Shown: positions 52,704-61,279 of the stretch, in pieces | How the letters are laid out: each line of letters opens with the position of its first letter | Position numbering within the stretch: position 1 is the first letter of the stretch | Assembly: GCA_035455245.1 (NCBI GenBank) | Contig: DATIFN010000020.1 | Coordinates: 1-64,000 of the forward strand | Source of the DNA: UBA8516 sp035455245 | GTDB lineage: Archaea; Thermoproteota; Nitrososphaeria; Nitrososphaerales; Nitrosopumilaceae | DNA: 64,000 nucleotides | Reading direction: 5' to 3' | Notes under the pieces: model-generated | Databases searched by the model: none | Seen by the model: only the letters and a program-made list of their open reading frames with translations | What the model was told of the DNA's origin: nothing | Translations under genes and position numbers: made by a program

Positions 52704-53387
52704 CTATGAAGAAATGGGTATTCTGATGGATATTGGTGACCCACTTGAAAGTTTTGCGGCCTTTTTGATATTTGTATGTGAAATCAGTTCCAGTATAGAA
52801 TCGTCATAATGCGTTCGTTCTAAAGTTATGAGCATGCCATCAACCGAGTTGTTGATTTTTGCAGGATAACATTTTACCCACCCATAAGTCCGCTTTCCAT
52901 CAGAAAAACCATTAATTCTAATTCCATCATGTGCTTCAAGCTCATGTTTTGCTTCAACAAATTTTTTGTCTTTCAATTTGACATTTAGTGTTCCTGGAAA
53001 TGGAATATAACCAAGTTTTGATTTAAATTGTTTGGTATATCCCTTCATTGCCATGTAATAGGCACCTTCACCCATCCCAGAAATTATGTGTCCTGTAAAT
53101 TCAATATAAGATGGGGCAGAATCTAAGCTTGATTTTAAAATAGCAAATAACTTTACCATTTCTGCATGTCCTTTTGATGTGATTCTAACTGAGAATTTTT
53201 GTCCATTCCTCATTCGTTCAATATATCCATCTCGTTCTAATTCCAAAAGATGTTTTGATGCAGCCTGTTGTGATCTTTGAATACTTTTTCCAAGGGATGA
53301 TGTCGTTACAGAAACGAAGTTGTGTCTTGCACCTTTTGTTAACAGTTCGGCAAGAGTTAGTACGTGCTGAACCTTAAGGTCTGCCAT
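52704..53387 (-). CDS. ribK: CTP-dependent riboflavin kinase with N-terminal winged helix
   Basis: The 227-residue protein has a winged-helix domain (about 1-80: LGKSIQRSQQAASKHLLELE, RDGYIERMRNGQKFSV) and the DUF120 riboflavin kinase domain (about 95-227) with GHIISGMGEGAYYMAMKGYT, GYIPFPGTLNVKL and YGWVKCYPAKINNSVDGMLI. RibK phosphorylates riboflavin to FMN using CTP. With the helix-turn-helix it may also act as a flavin-responsive repressor, as suggested for similar archaeal fusions. It ends facing ribL and starts 8 bases after dnaG ends on the same strand. Confidence 0.93.
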   Translation of the reverse strand: MADLKVQHVLTLAELLTKGARHNFVSVTTSSLGKSIQRSQQAASKHLLELERDGYIERMRNGQKFSVRITSKGHAEMVKLFAILKSSLDSAPSYIEFTGHIISGMGEGAYYMAMKGYTKQFKSKLGYIPFPGTLNVKLKDKKFVEAKHELEAHDGIRINGFSDGKRTYGWVKCYPAKINNSVDGMLITLERTHYDDSILELISHTNIKKAAKLSSGSPISIRIPISS

Positions 53388-53394
53388 TAAAGAA

Positions 53395-54537
53395 TTAAGC
53401 TACACCGAGGTCTGTAAATGTTTTGAGAATAAGACCATCCGTGTTTTTGAGATTGGCTATTCTGTGACCAATAACACACTCTATTCCTGCCTGTTTTGCA
53501 GCATCGATGAGTCTTTGAGTTATGATGCCATCAAGAACGAGGTATTTTATTCCAGACCCCGTTGAGAGTTTTCCCACAACCTCACTTACAGGTACTTTGA
53601 AGAGTTCATTTACACCATCATCAAGTGCAACAGCCTCAAGAGATTCATTTAGATTTTCAAAGACTTTTTTTGCCACATTTGCAATAGGTTCATCTTTTGG
53701 ATCTTTAAGTAAAGGTTTTGCAGTCTCCTTTTTCATGTCTTCTGCAGTTTCCTTTAGTATGTCTGCAATCTGTTGTGGAGTAAGCTCTTCAACCTCAACA
53801 CCTTCTGGTGCACGGTGAACCACGTCGACATTAACCATTGCCTTGAGTTCTTTTAGTATAAATCCGCCAGCCCTATCACCATCCAAGAATGCCACCACTT
53901 TTGATTTGGAGTTGCAGAGTTCTTTTATAGATTCATCTATTCTTGCGCCTTCAATTGCAAGTGCGTTATCAAAACCGGCTCGTAACAGGTTTATGACATC
54001 AGCTCTTCCTTCAACCAAAATTATCCAAGGAGAGTCGAACACCCCAGAACCACATGCTAGTTTTTCTCTTCCAAATGTTGTGAGTTTGCCAGTACCGCCC
54101 TCTGAAACATCCTTCAACATCTCTTCTCCTTCACTGATGGTTTTTGTGGACCATTTTTGGACAATTGCTTTTGCCCTATCTACTATTTCTTTTTTCTTTG
54201 CTGATCTTATGTCGTCAATTGCTTCTAGTTTAAAATGGGCAACAAAAGGACCAACTTTGTCGATACTTTCTATTGCGGCGGCAATAAGGGCAGCGGTTGT
54301 AATGTCGGTGCTCATAGGCAACAATGCATCTCCTTTTGTTTGAGTAGACGTGGCAGTAGTGTTAACTTCTATCCGGCCAACCTTCGAAACTTTTTGAAGT
54401 TCGTTTAGGTTCATCTCTGGTCCCAACAGTCCCTCTGTCTGACCGAAAATTGCACCTATTATGTCGGCCTTTTCAACCAATCCATCGACGTCAAAGCTGA
54501 GCTTAACGTGATACTTGACAATTCCTGTACTTGGCAA
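53395..54537 (-). CDS. dnaG: Archaeal DnaG (primase-like exosome subunit)
   Basis: The 380-residue protein starts YHVKLSFDVDGLVEKADIIG and contains the Toprim core: ILVEGRADVINLLRAGFDN with the conserved Glu and VVAFLDGDRAGGFILKEL with the DxDxxG site. A helical region and a C-terminal domain (GVNELFKVPVSEVVGKLSTG) follow. Archaeal DnaG is a stable subunit of the RNA exosome and may act as a primase. Length and order are typical. It is upstream of ribK by 8 bases. Confidence 0.94.
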   Translation of the reverse strand: MPSTGIVKYHVKLSFDVDGLVEKADIIGAIFGQTEGLLGPEMNLNELQKVSKVGRIEVNTTATSTQTKGDALLPMSTDITTAALIAAAIESIDKVGPFVAHFKLEAIDDIRSAKKKEIVDRAKAIVQKWSTKTISEGEEMLKDVSEGGTGKLTTFGREKLACGSGVFDSPWIILVEGRADVINLLRAGFDNALAIEGARIDESIKELCNSKSKVVAFLDGDRAGGFILKELKAMVNVDVVHRAPEGVEVEELTPQQIADILKETAEDMKKETAKPLLKDPKDEPIANVAKKVFENLNESLEAVALDDGVNELFKVPVSEVVGKLSTGSGIKYLVLDGIITQRLIDAAKQAGIECVIGHRIANLKNTDGLILKTFTDLGVA

Positions 54538-54626
54538 TTCATAATCCTCTTAATTTTTGATCAGTTTCTTTTCTTAAAGGGCGGATATAAGTGCTTATGG
54601 TTATTTTTGAATGATATAATCAGATC

Positions 54627-55001
54627 TCATTCAAGGGATTCGTACCTCGAAAGATCTTCTATATGTCTTATTTTTCCCTTCGTTATCATAGTAAGCTTTC
54701 GCCTAAAGGTGAGATCAATTCTGATCCGGTGTTCAAGTTGGGAGATTATTTTACTTGTAAGATACCTCCCCTTTCGATCAAGATCAAGTAAGGGTATGAG
54801 CACTTTATACGAATCCATAGAATCAGCAAACTTGGCCAGCCCCTTAAAACTATGAAATTCGCATATATTCCCAGAAAATCCAAGTTTCTTCATAGCTGCA
54901 GAGTCACGTTTTCCTTCAACAACAACCATGCTCTCTTTTTTTGAGTTTAGTGAAGTTATAAAATTTTTTAGTCCATCAATTTCAGATGTGGTTATTTTCA
55001 T
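54627..55001 (-). CDS. Small Toprim-domain protein (RNase M5-like)
   Basis: The protein of about 124 residues consists of a Toprim domain: VVVEGKRDSAAMKKLGFSGN with the catalytic Glu, and VLIPLLDLDRKGRYLTSKI with the DxD motif, as in M5-type rRNA maturases (RnmV). Archaeal stand-alone copies have no assigned role. The start is uncertain: ATG 55001 leaves room for a promoter shared with the divergent amidotransferase, while ATG 55016 or 55076 would add 5 or 25 residues. It lies upstream of dnaG (90 bases) on the same strand. Confidence 0.8.
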   Translation of the reverse strand: MKITTSEIDGLKNFITSLNSKKESMVVVEGKRDSAAMKKLGFSGNICEFHSFKGLAKFADSMDSYKVLIPLLDLDRKGRYLTSKIISQLEHRIRIDLTFRRKLTMITKGKIRHIEDLSRYESLE

Positions 55002-55052
55002 GTGGCTAATTGGCATTTCAGATATTAAGTAGTTTTTAGATATATGCAAAAG

Positions 55053-55742
55053 ATGACAGATATACTTGTACTTCAAAATGCAAAATACGAAGGACTATCA
55101 GGTCTTAGCAGACTCTTAGAAGAAGACGGTTTTAGAACAAAAATTGTCTTTTCCAAGAAAGAAAAAATTCCGACCGAGGACTATTCCGCAGCGATAATTT
55201 TAGGAGCACCAGAGAGTGCAAATGATGATCTGGATTATCTTAAAGATGAAATGACTTTGATACGAAGATTGGTGGAAAAAGAGATACCTGTTCTTGGAAT
55301 ATGCCTAGGTTCCCAACTTATTGCAAAGGCTTTTGGGGCCAAAGTATACAAAGGAAAAGTAAAGGAGATTGGAATTTACCATGACATTGAGTTTGACAAT
55401 CAATCAAAATCAGCCATTTTTTCAGGGATTAATAGTCCAGCAACAGTTTTTCATTGGCACGGAGACACATTTGATCTTCCCCAAAATGCATTAAGACTCG
55501 CTCATTCAAAAGATTATCAAAACCAAGCATTTCAGAAAGGAAGTGCTGTAGGAGTCCAGTTCCATCTTGAAGTAACTGAAGACACTATCAGATTGTGGCT
55601 TGAAAAATCAAAAAATGAGCTATGTCAGGTTCCCTACATTGATCCTGACCAGATAATCAGAGAGATTCCTCAACATATCCAAGAAATACAGAATAACATG
55701 AAAACCTTTTATCGTAATTTTAAGGCGGAATACAATCTTTGA
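55053..55742 (+). CDS. Class I glutamine amidotransferase (GMP synthase-like)
   Basis: The protein of about 229 residues has a full triad: the nucleophile Cys in PVLGICLGSQLIAKAFGAKV, and the His and Glu in VGVQFHLEVTEDTIRLWL. It lacks a synthetase domain and resembles the stand-alone GATase1 group related to GuaA and YfeJ-type proteins. The synthetase partner and the substrate are unknown; an amide-hydrolysis role in detoxification or biosynthesis is possible. ATG 55053 (MTDILVLQNAKYEG) is preferred to 55044. It is divergent from the Toprim gene. Confidence 0.85.
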   Translation: MTDILVLQNAKYEGLSGLSRLLEEDGFRTKIVFSKKEKIPTEDYSAAIILGAPESANDDLDYLKDEMTLIRRLVEKEIPVLGICLGSQLIAKAFGAKVYKGKVKEIGIYHDIEFDNQSKSAIFSGINSPATVFHWHGDTFDLPQNALRLAHSKDYQNQAFQKGSAVGVQFHLEVTEDTIRLWLEKSKNELCQVPYIDPDQIIREIPQHIQEIQNNMKTFYRNFKAEYNL

Positions 55743-55748
55743 CAAAAG

Positions 55749-55757
55749 TTTAATATA
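55749..55757 (+). promoter_or_regulatory. TATA box of the carbon-fixation ligase gene
   Basis: TTTAATATA lies 27-35 bases before the ATG of the ADP-forming ligase at 55784, immediately after the amidotransferase stop. Confidence 0.6.
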
Positions 55758-55783
55758 ATGACTGTTAGACTTTTCGATCTGTT

Positions 55784-57922
55784 ATGAGTTCTGTTACCAA
55801 AATCTTTGAACAAACAATTGCCACAGATCATAAAGTAATTACTGAAGAACTTTCAAAATCTGTTTTAAAGAGATATGGTGTCAAAGTTCCAGGATATGCT
55901 CTGGTAAATTCTTCCAAAGAAGCAACAAAAGCAGCAAAACGACTAGGATATCCCCTTGTCATGAAAGTGGTTTCACCACAAATTCTTCACAAAACTGATG
56001 TAGGTGGAGTCAAAGTCGGTTTACAAAACGAAAAGGACGTCAAGAAAGCTTTCACTGACATGTACAAGAGACTCTCAAAGAAGAAAGGAGTCAATCTAAA
56101 AGGAATTTTACTAGAGAAGATGGTTCCTCAAGGTGTAGAACTAATTGTCGGTTTACAAAACGATCCCCAGTTTGGTCCAGTCATAATGGTAGGGCTTGGT
56201 GGAGTATTGACTGAAATTTTCAAAGATGTTGCTTTTAGAATGCTTCCAATAACAGTTGCTGATGCAAAATCAATGCTTGATGAATTAAAAGGATCAAAGA
56301 TATTGCAAGGATACAGAGGAAGCAAACCAATTGACCAAAACATGCTTGCAAAGGCACTTGTTCAGATAAGCAAGCTTGGTATTGACAATGCAGAATATTT
56401 TGACAGCATCGACTTTAATCCGATTGTAGTATATCCAAAATCATACTATGTTGTCGACGCAAAAATAATTTTGAGAAAAGAAAAGAAAGGAGGTGCAATA
56501 TCCAAGGCACAACCGAATGCAGAATTTATGGAGAAATTTTTCACGCCACAATCAGTTGCTCTTGTAGGAGCTTCTGCAACTCCAGGAAAAATTGGAAACT
56601 CTGTCTTAGACAGTCTTGCCAAACATGACTATAAAGGAAAAGTTTATCCAATAAATCCAAAGGCTGATGAAATTTTAGGAATAAAATGCTACCCTTCTTT
56701 GGAGGCAATCCAAGATCCAGTAGACCTAGTTGTTGTTTGTGTTGACCTTTCAGTCACCTCTCCTGTCCTTGAAGCATGTGCAAAGAAAGGAATCCATAAT
56801 GTTGTAATCGTATCAGGAGGAGGAAAGGAACTTGGTGGTGAACGGGCAGCCATGGAAGCGGAGGTAAAACGAATTTCAGAGGCAAATAAAATCAGAATAG
56901 TAGGTCCAAATTGTATAGGAATGTTTAATGCCGCAAACAGACTTGACTGTGCCTTTCAAGGACAGGCAAGAATGGTACGTGCAAAATTAGGCGATGTAGC
57001 ATTCCTGTCACAAAGTGGAACCATGGGCATTAGTTTTCTTGAAACAGCAGACTCGTTTGGCCTTTCAAAGATGGTAAGCTATGGAAACAGATCAGATGTA
57101 GATGAAGCAGATATGATATGGTATCTCGCAAACGATCCTCAAACCAAAGTAATTGCGCTCTACGTTGAAGGATTCGGAGATGGTCGCAAGTTTGTCGAAA
57201 CCGCAAAACGGGTCATGGCAGAGAAGCACAAACCAGTTGTCATTTGGAAGAGCGGAAGGACTGCAGCTGGTGCAAAACAAGCTGCATCACATACAGGATC
57301 GCTTGGAGGTTCAAACGCAATTATCATGGGGGCATTCAAACAAGCAGGAATTATTTCAGTAGACAGTTATCAAGAATTAGCAGGGGTGGTAAAAGCACTT
57401 TCATGGCAACCAGCTTCCAAAGGGAATAGAGTCGGTTTGGTTAGCAACGGTGCTGGTCCTATGATTGGTGCTATTGATCACTTTGAAAGACTTGGTCTCC
57501 AGGTTGCAAAGGTTTCCGAGTCAACTCTAGCAGAAATGAAAGCTCACTACCCACCAACTTATGTTTTGGGAACCGGTAACCCAGTAGATGTGACAGGTGG
57601 TGCAAATGCAGATGACTATAGATACACAATCCAGAAATTCATGGATGATCCAAACGTAGACATTATTATGCCATGGTTTGTCTTTCAAGATGATCCTCTA
57701 GAAGAAACAATCATAGATTATCTTGGAGAATTTTCAAGACAACAGAAAAAACCAATTCTTGTTGGAGGAAATGGCGGACCTTATACACAGAGAGTTTCTG
57801 GATTGATTGAGAATCACAAGGTTCCTGTATATGATGACATTAGAACATGGGTTGCGGTTGCAGCCAGTACTTTTCAGTGGGGAAAACACAATCCAAACAA
57901 ACAAGGTTTAAGTTCTTCATAG
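55784..57922 (+). CDS. ADP-forming 3-hydroxypropionate-CoA ligase (3HP/4HB cycle)
   Basis: The 712-residue protein is an acyl-CoA synthetase (NDP-forming). It has an ATP-grasp domain first (residues about 1-230: GYPLVMKVVSPQILHKTDVG), then a CoA-binding domain (PQSVALVGASATPGKIGNSV) and a ligase-CoA domain with VAFLSQSGTMGISFLETAD and the phosphohistidine motif AASHTGSLGGSNA. Its close match to the Nitrosopumilus energy-saving ligase and the adjacent hydratase gene support 3-hydroxypropionate as substrate; 4-hydroxybutyrate is the alternative. A TATA box precedes it and the hydratase follows 14 bases later. Confidence 0.92.
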   Translation: MSSVTKIFEQTIATDHKVITEELSKSVLKRYGVKVPGYALVNSSKEATKAAKRLGYPLVMKVVSPQILHKTDVGGVKVGLQNEKDVKKAFTDMYKRLSKKKGVNLKGILLEKMVPQGVELIVGLQNDPQFGPVIMVGLGGVLTEIFKDVAFRMLPITVADAKSMLDELKGSKILQGYRGSKPIDQNMLAKALVQISKLGIDNAEYFDSIDFNPIVVYPKSYYVVDAKIILRKEKKGGAISKAQPNAEFMEKFFTPQSVALVGASATPGKIGNSVLDSLAKHDYKGKVYPINPKADEILGIKCYPSLEAIQDPVDLVVVCVDLSVTSPVLEACAKKGIHNVVIVSGGGKELGGERAAMEAEVKRISEANKIRIVGPNCIGMFNAANRLDCAFQGQARMVRAKLGDVAFLSQSGTMGISFLETADSFGLSKMVSYGNRSDVDEADMIWYLANDPQTKVIALYVEGFGDGRKFVETAKRVMAEKHKPVVIWKSGRTAAGAKQAASHTGSLGGSNAIIMGAFKQAGIISVDSYQELAGVVKALSWQPASKGNRVGLVSNGAGPMIGAIDHFERLGLQVAKVSESTLAEMKAHYPPTYVLGTGNPVDVTGGANADDYRYTIQKFMDDPNVDIIMPWFVFQDDPLEETIIDYLGEFSRQQKKPILVGGNGGPYTQRVSGLIENHKVPVYDDIRTWVAVAASTFQWGKHNPNKQGLSSS

Positions 57923-57936
57923 AATGGAATTGTGAC

Positions 57937-58698
57937 ATGTCGCTAGTCAACTTATCAAAATCTGACGGAATTTGTGTTGTAAAAATCAACAGACCAGACA
58001 AGCTAAATGCAATGAATACCGAAGTTGCAAAAGAATTGATATCAGTTTTCACTGATGTTGACAAGGATGATTCAGTAAAAGTCGTCATACTTACAGGTGA
58101 GGGGGAAAAGGCATTTTCCGCAGGGGCAGACATTGAATACATGTCAAAGATATCTCCAATAGAATCAGAGACATACGCAAAGACTGGTCATCTCTTGACA
58201 TCGACTGTAGAAAATGTTAGCAAACCAACTATTGCTGCAATAAATGGATTCGCGCTGGGTGGAGGTTGCGAGCTTGCACTGGCTTGCGATATCAGGATTG
58301 CTGCAGACACTGCGAGGATCGGGCAACCCGAAGTCACAATTGGAGTATGTCCAGGGTGGGGAGGAACACAAAGACTACAGAGAATTGTTGGAATTGCAAA
58401 AGCAAAAGAATTGATCTATACTGGCAGAATGGTAAAAGCTGATGAAGCAAAATCAATTGGACTTGCAAACCAAGTTGTCGAATTGCCAAAATTGATGGAA
58501 GAAGCCACAAACATTGCAAAGATGATTGCTCAAAATTCTGCAATGGCAGTAAGAATGTCTAAAATTGCAATAAACAAAGGAAGAAACACGGATATTGACA
58601 CAGGTCTTGCTCTGGAATTATACACTTGGGGCCTTTGCTTTACTCATCCAGACAGACAAGAACGAATGACTGCTTTTGTGAACAAATCAAAGAAATAA
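57937..58698 (+). CDS. 3-hydroxypropionyl-CoA dehydratase/crotonyl-CoA hydratase
   Basis: The 253-residue enoyl-CoA hydratase has the oxyanion-hole motif EKAFSAGADIEYMSKISPIE and both catalytic Glu in FALGGGCELALACDIRIAA and IGQPEVTIGVCPGWGGTQRL. In ammonia-oxidising archaea a bifunctional enzyme of this family dehydrates 3-hydroxypropionyl-CoA and hydrates crotonyl-CoA in the 3HP/4HB cycle, and its gene adjoins the ligase gene as here. ATG 57937 (MSLVNLSKSDGIC) is chosen; an upstream extension from 57847 is within the ligase gene and is not homologous-looking. Confidence 0.92.
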   Translation: MSLVNLSKSDGICVVKINRPDKLNAMNTEVAKELISVFTDVDKDDSVKVVILTGEGEKAFSAGADIEYMSKISPIESETYAKTGHLLTSTVENVSKPTIAAINGFALGGGCELALACDIRIAADTARIGQPEVTIGVCPGWGGTQRLQRIVGIAKAKELIYTGRMVKADEAKSIGLANQVVELPKLMEEATNIAKMIAQNSAMAVRMSKIAINKGRNTDIDTGLALELYTWGLCFTHPDRQERMTAFVNKSKK

Positions 58699-58743
58699 TC
58701 CCTCATTTGAGATTGAATTCCTAGTATGTCACGTAGGAAAAGC

Positions 58744-58752
58744 TTATTATAA
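58744..58752 (+). promoter_or_regulatory. TATA box of the A-type Fe-S protein gene
   Basis: TTATTATAA lies 24-32 bases before ATG 58776, just after the hydratase gene. Confidence 0.5.
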
Positions 58753-58775
58753 TTTGAAAGAGGAAAAGTATTATC

Positions 58776-59126
58776 ATGAGTAACACACAGTCTACAAAAC
58801 TACTGACCATCACGGCTAAAGCAGCAGAGAAGATTGCTGTTTTTATGAAAGAAGAGACTGAAAAGCCAGAATACCTTAGAGTTTACGTACAAGGCGGTGG
58901 ATGTTCAGGTCTTTCGTATGGCATGAGTTTTGAAAAAACAAAAGAAGAAGATGACGTACTAATTGAGGAAAATGGAGTAAAAATCTTAGTCGATAGTTAT
59001 AGCCAAGACTACCTCAAGGGTGCAAATGTAGATTATATCGAAAGTCTAATGGGCGCCGGATTTAAGATAAACAACCCAAACGTAACAAAGAGTTGTTCTT
59101 GCGGATCCTCGTTTAGCACTTCCTAA
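58776..59126 (+). CDS. A-type iron-sulfur cluster carrier (HesB/IscA/ErpA family)
   Basis: The 116-residue protein has the A-type signature: VQGGGCSGLSYGMSFEKTKE with the first Cys and the C-terminal KSCSCGSSF with the CxC pair. The spacing fits cluster-binding residues of the family. It passes Fe-S clusters to apo-enzymes, needed here for radical SAM and ferredoxin-like proteins. It has its own TATA box. Downstream genes are on the other strand. Confidence 0.95.
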   Translation: MSNTQSTKLLTITAKAAEKIAVFMKEETEKPEYLRVYVQGGGCSGLSYGMSFEKTKEEDDVLIEENGVKILVDSYSQDYLKGANVDYIESLMGAGFKINNPNVTKSCSCGSSFSTS

Positions 59127-59169
59127 GTACAGAACAATTTTTTATTTTTAGTTTATTTTGGTGTCGTTA

Positions 59170-59409
59170 TTATTCCTGCTCTTCAATTACCATCAAAGTC
59201 ATTGTTGTGTGGATGTGCGGTACCTTTCGTATTTGTTTTGTTATTATTTTTTCAAGAACAATTTGATCCTTTGCCTCTACCTTTACAACAATATCATAAA
59301 GACTCAATACACCAACAGCCTCCTTTACACCTTCAATTTTCTTTAGGTTTCTAATTACCCATTCCTCCATCCCAGTCTCACAGTGAATGATCACATAAGC
59401 TTGTGCCAT
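59170..59409 (-). CDS. Stand-alone Lrp/AsnC RAM-domain protein
   Basis: The 79-residue protein has a single RAM domain: MAQAYVIIHCETGMEEWVIR, VLSLYDIVVKVEAKDQIVLE and HIHTTMTLMVIEEQE. It is a paralogue in kind of the gene at 23858, and also lacks a DNA-binding domain. It follows gdhA by 42 bases on the same strand; amino-acid sensing linked to glutamate metabolism is a plausible inference. It converges on the Fe-S carrier gene. Confidence 0.88.
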   Translation of the reverse strand: MAQAYVIIHCETGMEEWVIRNLKKIEGVKEAVGVLSLYDIVVKVEAKDQIVLEKIITKQIRKVPHIHTTMTLMVIEEQE

Positions 59410-59451
59410 GATTAACTATACACTTTCATCTAGATTTAGTTTTGCAAAAGT

Positions 59452-60753
59452 CTAAGGCCAAAGGCCTTTTGTATGAAATGCATCAACTACACGTTTTACT
59501 GCGAGAACCATTGCAGCCTTTCTCATATCGACCTTATGTTTTATTGACATTTCATATGTTGCATGGAAGTTTTCAACAAGGTGTGCTTCCATTTTTTTGG
59601 CAACTTCATCAAAGGGCCAATAATAACCCATATTATTTTGAACCCATTCCAAATATGAAATAGTTACACCACCTGCATTTGCAAGTATGTCAGGAATGGT
59701 CATTATCTTCTTTTTATATAATATAGGATCCGCTTCCGGTAGCGTTGGACCATTTGCAGCTTCACCAATTATTTTACATTTTAGTTTTTGCGCAATTTTA
59801 GCATCGATTTGATTTTCTAATGCACCTGGAATTAAAACATCGCAATCAGCAGTCAACAACTGTTCAGTACTAACTTTCTTACTTTTTGGGAATCCTACAA
59901 CTGTTCCTTTCTTTTGTTTCCATTTTTCAAGTTCTTTCATACTAATTCCTTTTGGATTAACTATAGAACCTTTAGAATCAGATGCACCAACAATTATGCA
60001 TCCTAATTTTTCCAAATATTCACCTGCAAATGTAGAAGCATTTCCAAATCCTTGTAAAACAACTTTGGCACCTTTTAAATTAAGTTTCAAAGCTTTTGCG
60101 GCCTCTCTCACACAAATTGAAGTTCCAAGACCAGTTGCAACATTTCTTGCAAGTGAACCTCCCATCTCTATTGGTTTTCCTGTAATCACTCCTGGTTGAC
60201 TCGTATTGCCGTTTAATTTACCATACACATCCATTATCTGAGACATTTCTTTACCTGTTGTATACACATCTGGTGCAGGAATATCTTTTTGTGGCCCTAT
60301 AATTTCTGAAATCATAAATGCAAATCGTCTAGTAATTCTTTCAAGCTCTCCGGCACTGATTTTTTCTTTCTTTGGGTTTACAAAGACTCCTCCCTTTCCG
60401 CCACCCAACGGTATGTTAGCAATTGCACATTTCCAAGTCATCCATGAAGAAAGTGCCATGACTTCTCTTTCCATATATTTGACTCCGCCTTTAGGATCAA
60501 AGTATCTAATACCGCCCTTGTATGGTCCACGATCATTATTATGTTGGCTACGAAATCCCGTAAAGATTCTAATCTTTCCATTATCCATCATTACTGGAAT
60601 TTTTACCCTTAGGACTTTGTTTGGCATTATTAGATATTCTCTTAATCCTTGATCTTTAATTCCTAAAATATCACATGCATCATTGACTTGTTTGCTTGCA
60701 CTAGCAAATGGATCGGGGCTTCCTTTTTCTCCAACCCATCGTTCAATGCTCAT
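59452..60753 (-). CDS. gdhA: Glutamate dehydrogenase
   Basis: The 433-residue enzyme has the substrate region GGIRYFDPKGGVKYMEREVM with WMTWKCAIANIPLGGGKGGV holding the catalytic Lys, and the cofactor-binding motif GFGNASTFAGEYLEKLGC. It interconverts 2-oxoglutarate, ammonia and glutamate and is a main entry of ammonium into biomass in these archaea. The motif lacks a clear NADP/NAD discriminating residue that I can call. TATA box at 60778-60786. A gdhA-like fragment lies just upstream on the same strand. Confidence 0.96.
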   Translation of the reverse strand: MSIERWVGEKGSPDPFASASKQVNDACDILGIKDQGLREYLIMPNKVLRVKIPVMMDNGKIRIFTGFRSQHNNDRGPYKGGIRYFDPKGGVKYMEREVMALSSWMTWKCAIANIPLGGGKGGVFVNPKKEKISAGELERITRRFAFMISEIIGPQKDIPAPDVYTTGKEMSQIMDVYGKLNGNTSQPGVITGKPIEMGGSLARNVATGLGTSICVREAAKALKLNLKGAKVVLQGFGNASTFAGEYLEKLGCIIVGASDSKGSIVNPKGISMKELEKWKQKKGTVVGFPKSKKVSTEQLLTADCDVLIPGALENQIDAKIAQKLKCKIIGEAANGPTLPEADPILYKKKIMTIPDILANAGGVTISYLEWVQNNMGYYWPFDEVAKKMEAHLVENFHATYEMSIKHKVDMRKAAMVLAVKRVVDAFHTKGLWP

Positions 60754-60777
60754 GACAATAATTTTCAGTGAAGCTAT

Positions 60778-60786
60778 GTTATATTC
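60778..60786 (-). promoter_or_regulatory. TATA box of gdhA
   Basis: On the minus strand the sequence reads GAATATAAC, 25-33 bases before the gdhA ATG at 60753. It overlaps the stop codon of the gdhA-like fragment. Confidence 0.5.
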
Positions 60787-60904
60787 ATTTCTTTATTTTA
60801 GAATAAAATAGATCCGAATCCGAGCCCAATTTTTTGGCTCCTCTTACACAATATGCCCCTCCAAGTAAAGTAGCAACATTTCTTGCAAGCGAGCCAGATA
60901 TCAA
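60785..60904 (-). pseudogene. gdhA-like fragment between tatA and gdhA
   Basis: A 39-residue reading from TTG 60904 contains SGSLARNVATLLGGAYCVRG, which aligns without gaps to GGSLARNVATGLGTSICVRE in the adjacent gdhA: 16 of 24 residues are identical over the aligned block, and 17 bases are identical in a row. The remainder (KKLGSDSDLFYSKIKK) does not match. It may be the remnant of a duplicated glutamate dehydrogenase gene. The frame is open from the tatA stop, so a small translated protein cannot be excluded. Confidence 0.5.
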
Positions 60905-60931
60905 ATTTAAATTTGTGGAGGGTAACCAGAA

Positions 60932-61279
60932 TTATGCCGTATTTTCATGATCGCGATCGGTTTTCCCCATCTTTGATGCAATGATATTCCGCAATTCGTC
61001 ATCACTTTTATTTAAAAAATCTACACCAAGTGATTTTGCGATCATCTCAAGCTTCTGTCGTTCTATTTCAACTGGACCTTGCACGTTAATGTTGTAATTT
61101 GAAGTGACATTTTGGATCTCATTTTGAACCATGGTTTTTGCCTTGTTATATTCCCCGACTGCTTTGCCGAGCTTTTTTGATAGTTCTGGTAGTCGCTTTG
61201 AGCCCAAAAATAAAACAATTACAACAAAAGCGATGATGAACCATTCGCTTCCCAATATATTGAGGTAGAAATCATGCAT
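60932..61279 (-). CDS. tatA: Sec-independent translocase protein TatA/TatB-like
   Basis: The 115-residue protein has a short N-terminus, one membrane helix (WFIIAFVVIVLFLGSKRLPE) with the conserved GSKRLPEL hinge, and an amphipathic helix (ELSKKLGKAVGEYNKAKTMV). This is the Tat pore/adaptor family that exports folded proteins, such as copper and cofactor proteins. The C-terminal 60 residues are polar and longer than those of minimal TatA. tatC is not in the window. The start is ATG 61279. Confidence 0.92.
   Translation of the reverse strand: MHDFYLNILGSEWFIIAFVVIVLFLGSKRLPELSKKLGKAVGEYNKAKTMVQNEIQNVTSNYNINVQGPVEIERQKLEMIAKSLGVDFLNKSDDELRNIIASKMGKTDRDHENTA

Noticed and set aside
59158..59346. 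Plus-strand ORF with many Tyr/Asn/Leu
   Set aside because: It is antisense to the RAM-domain gene at 59170-59409.
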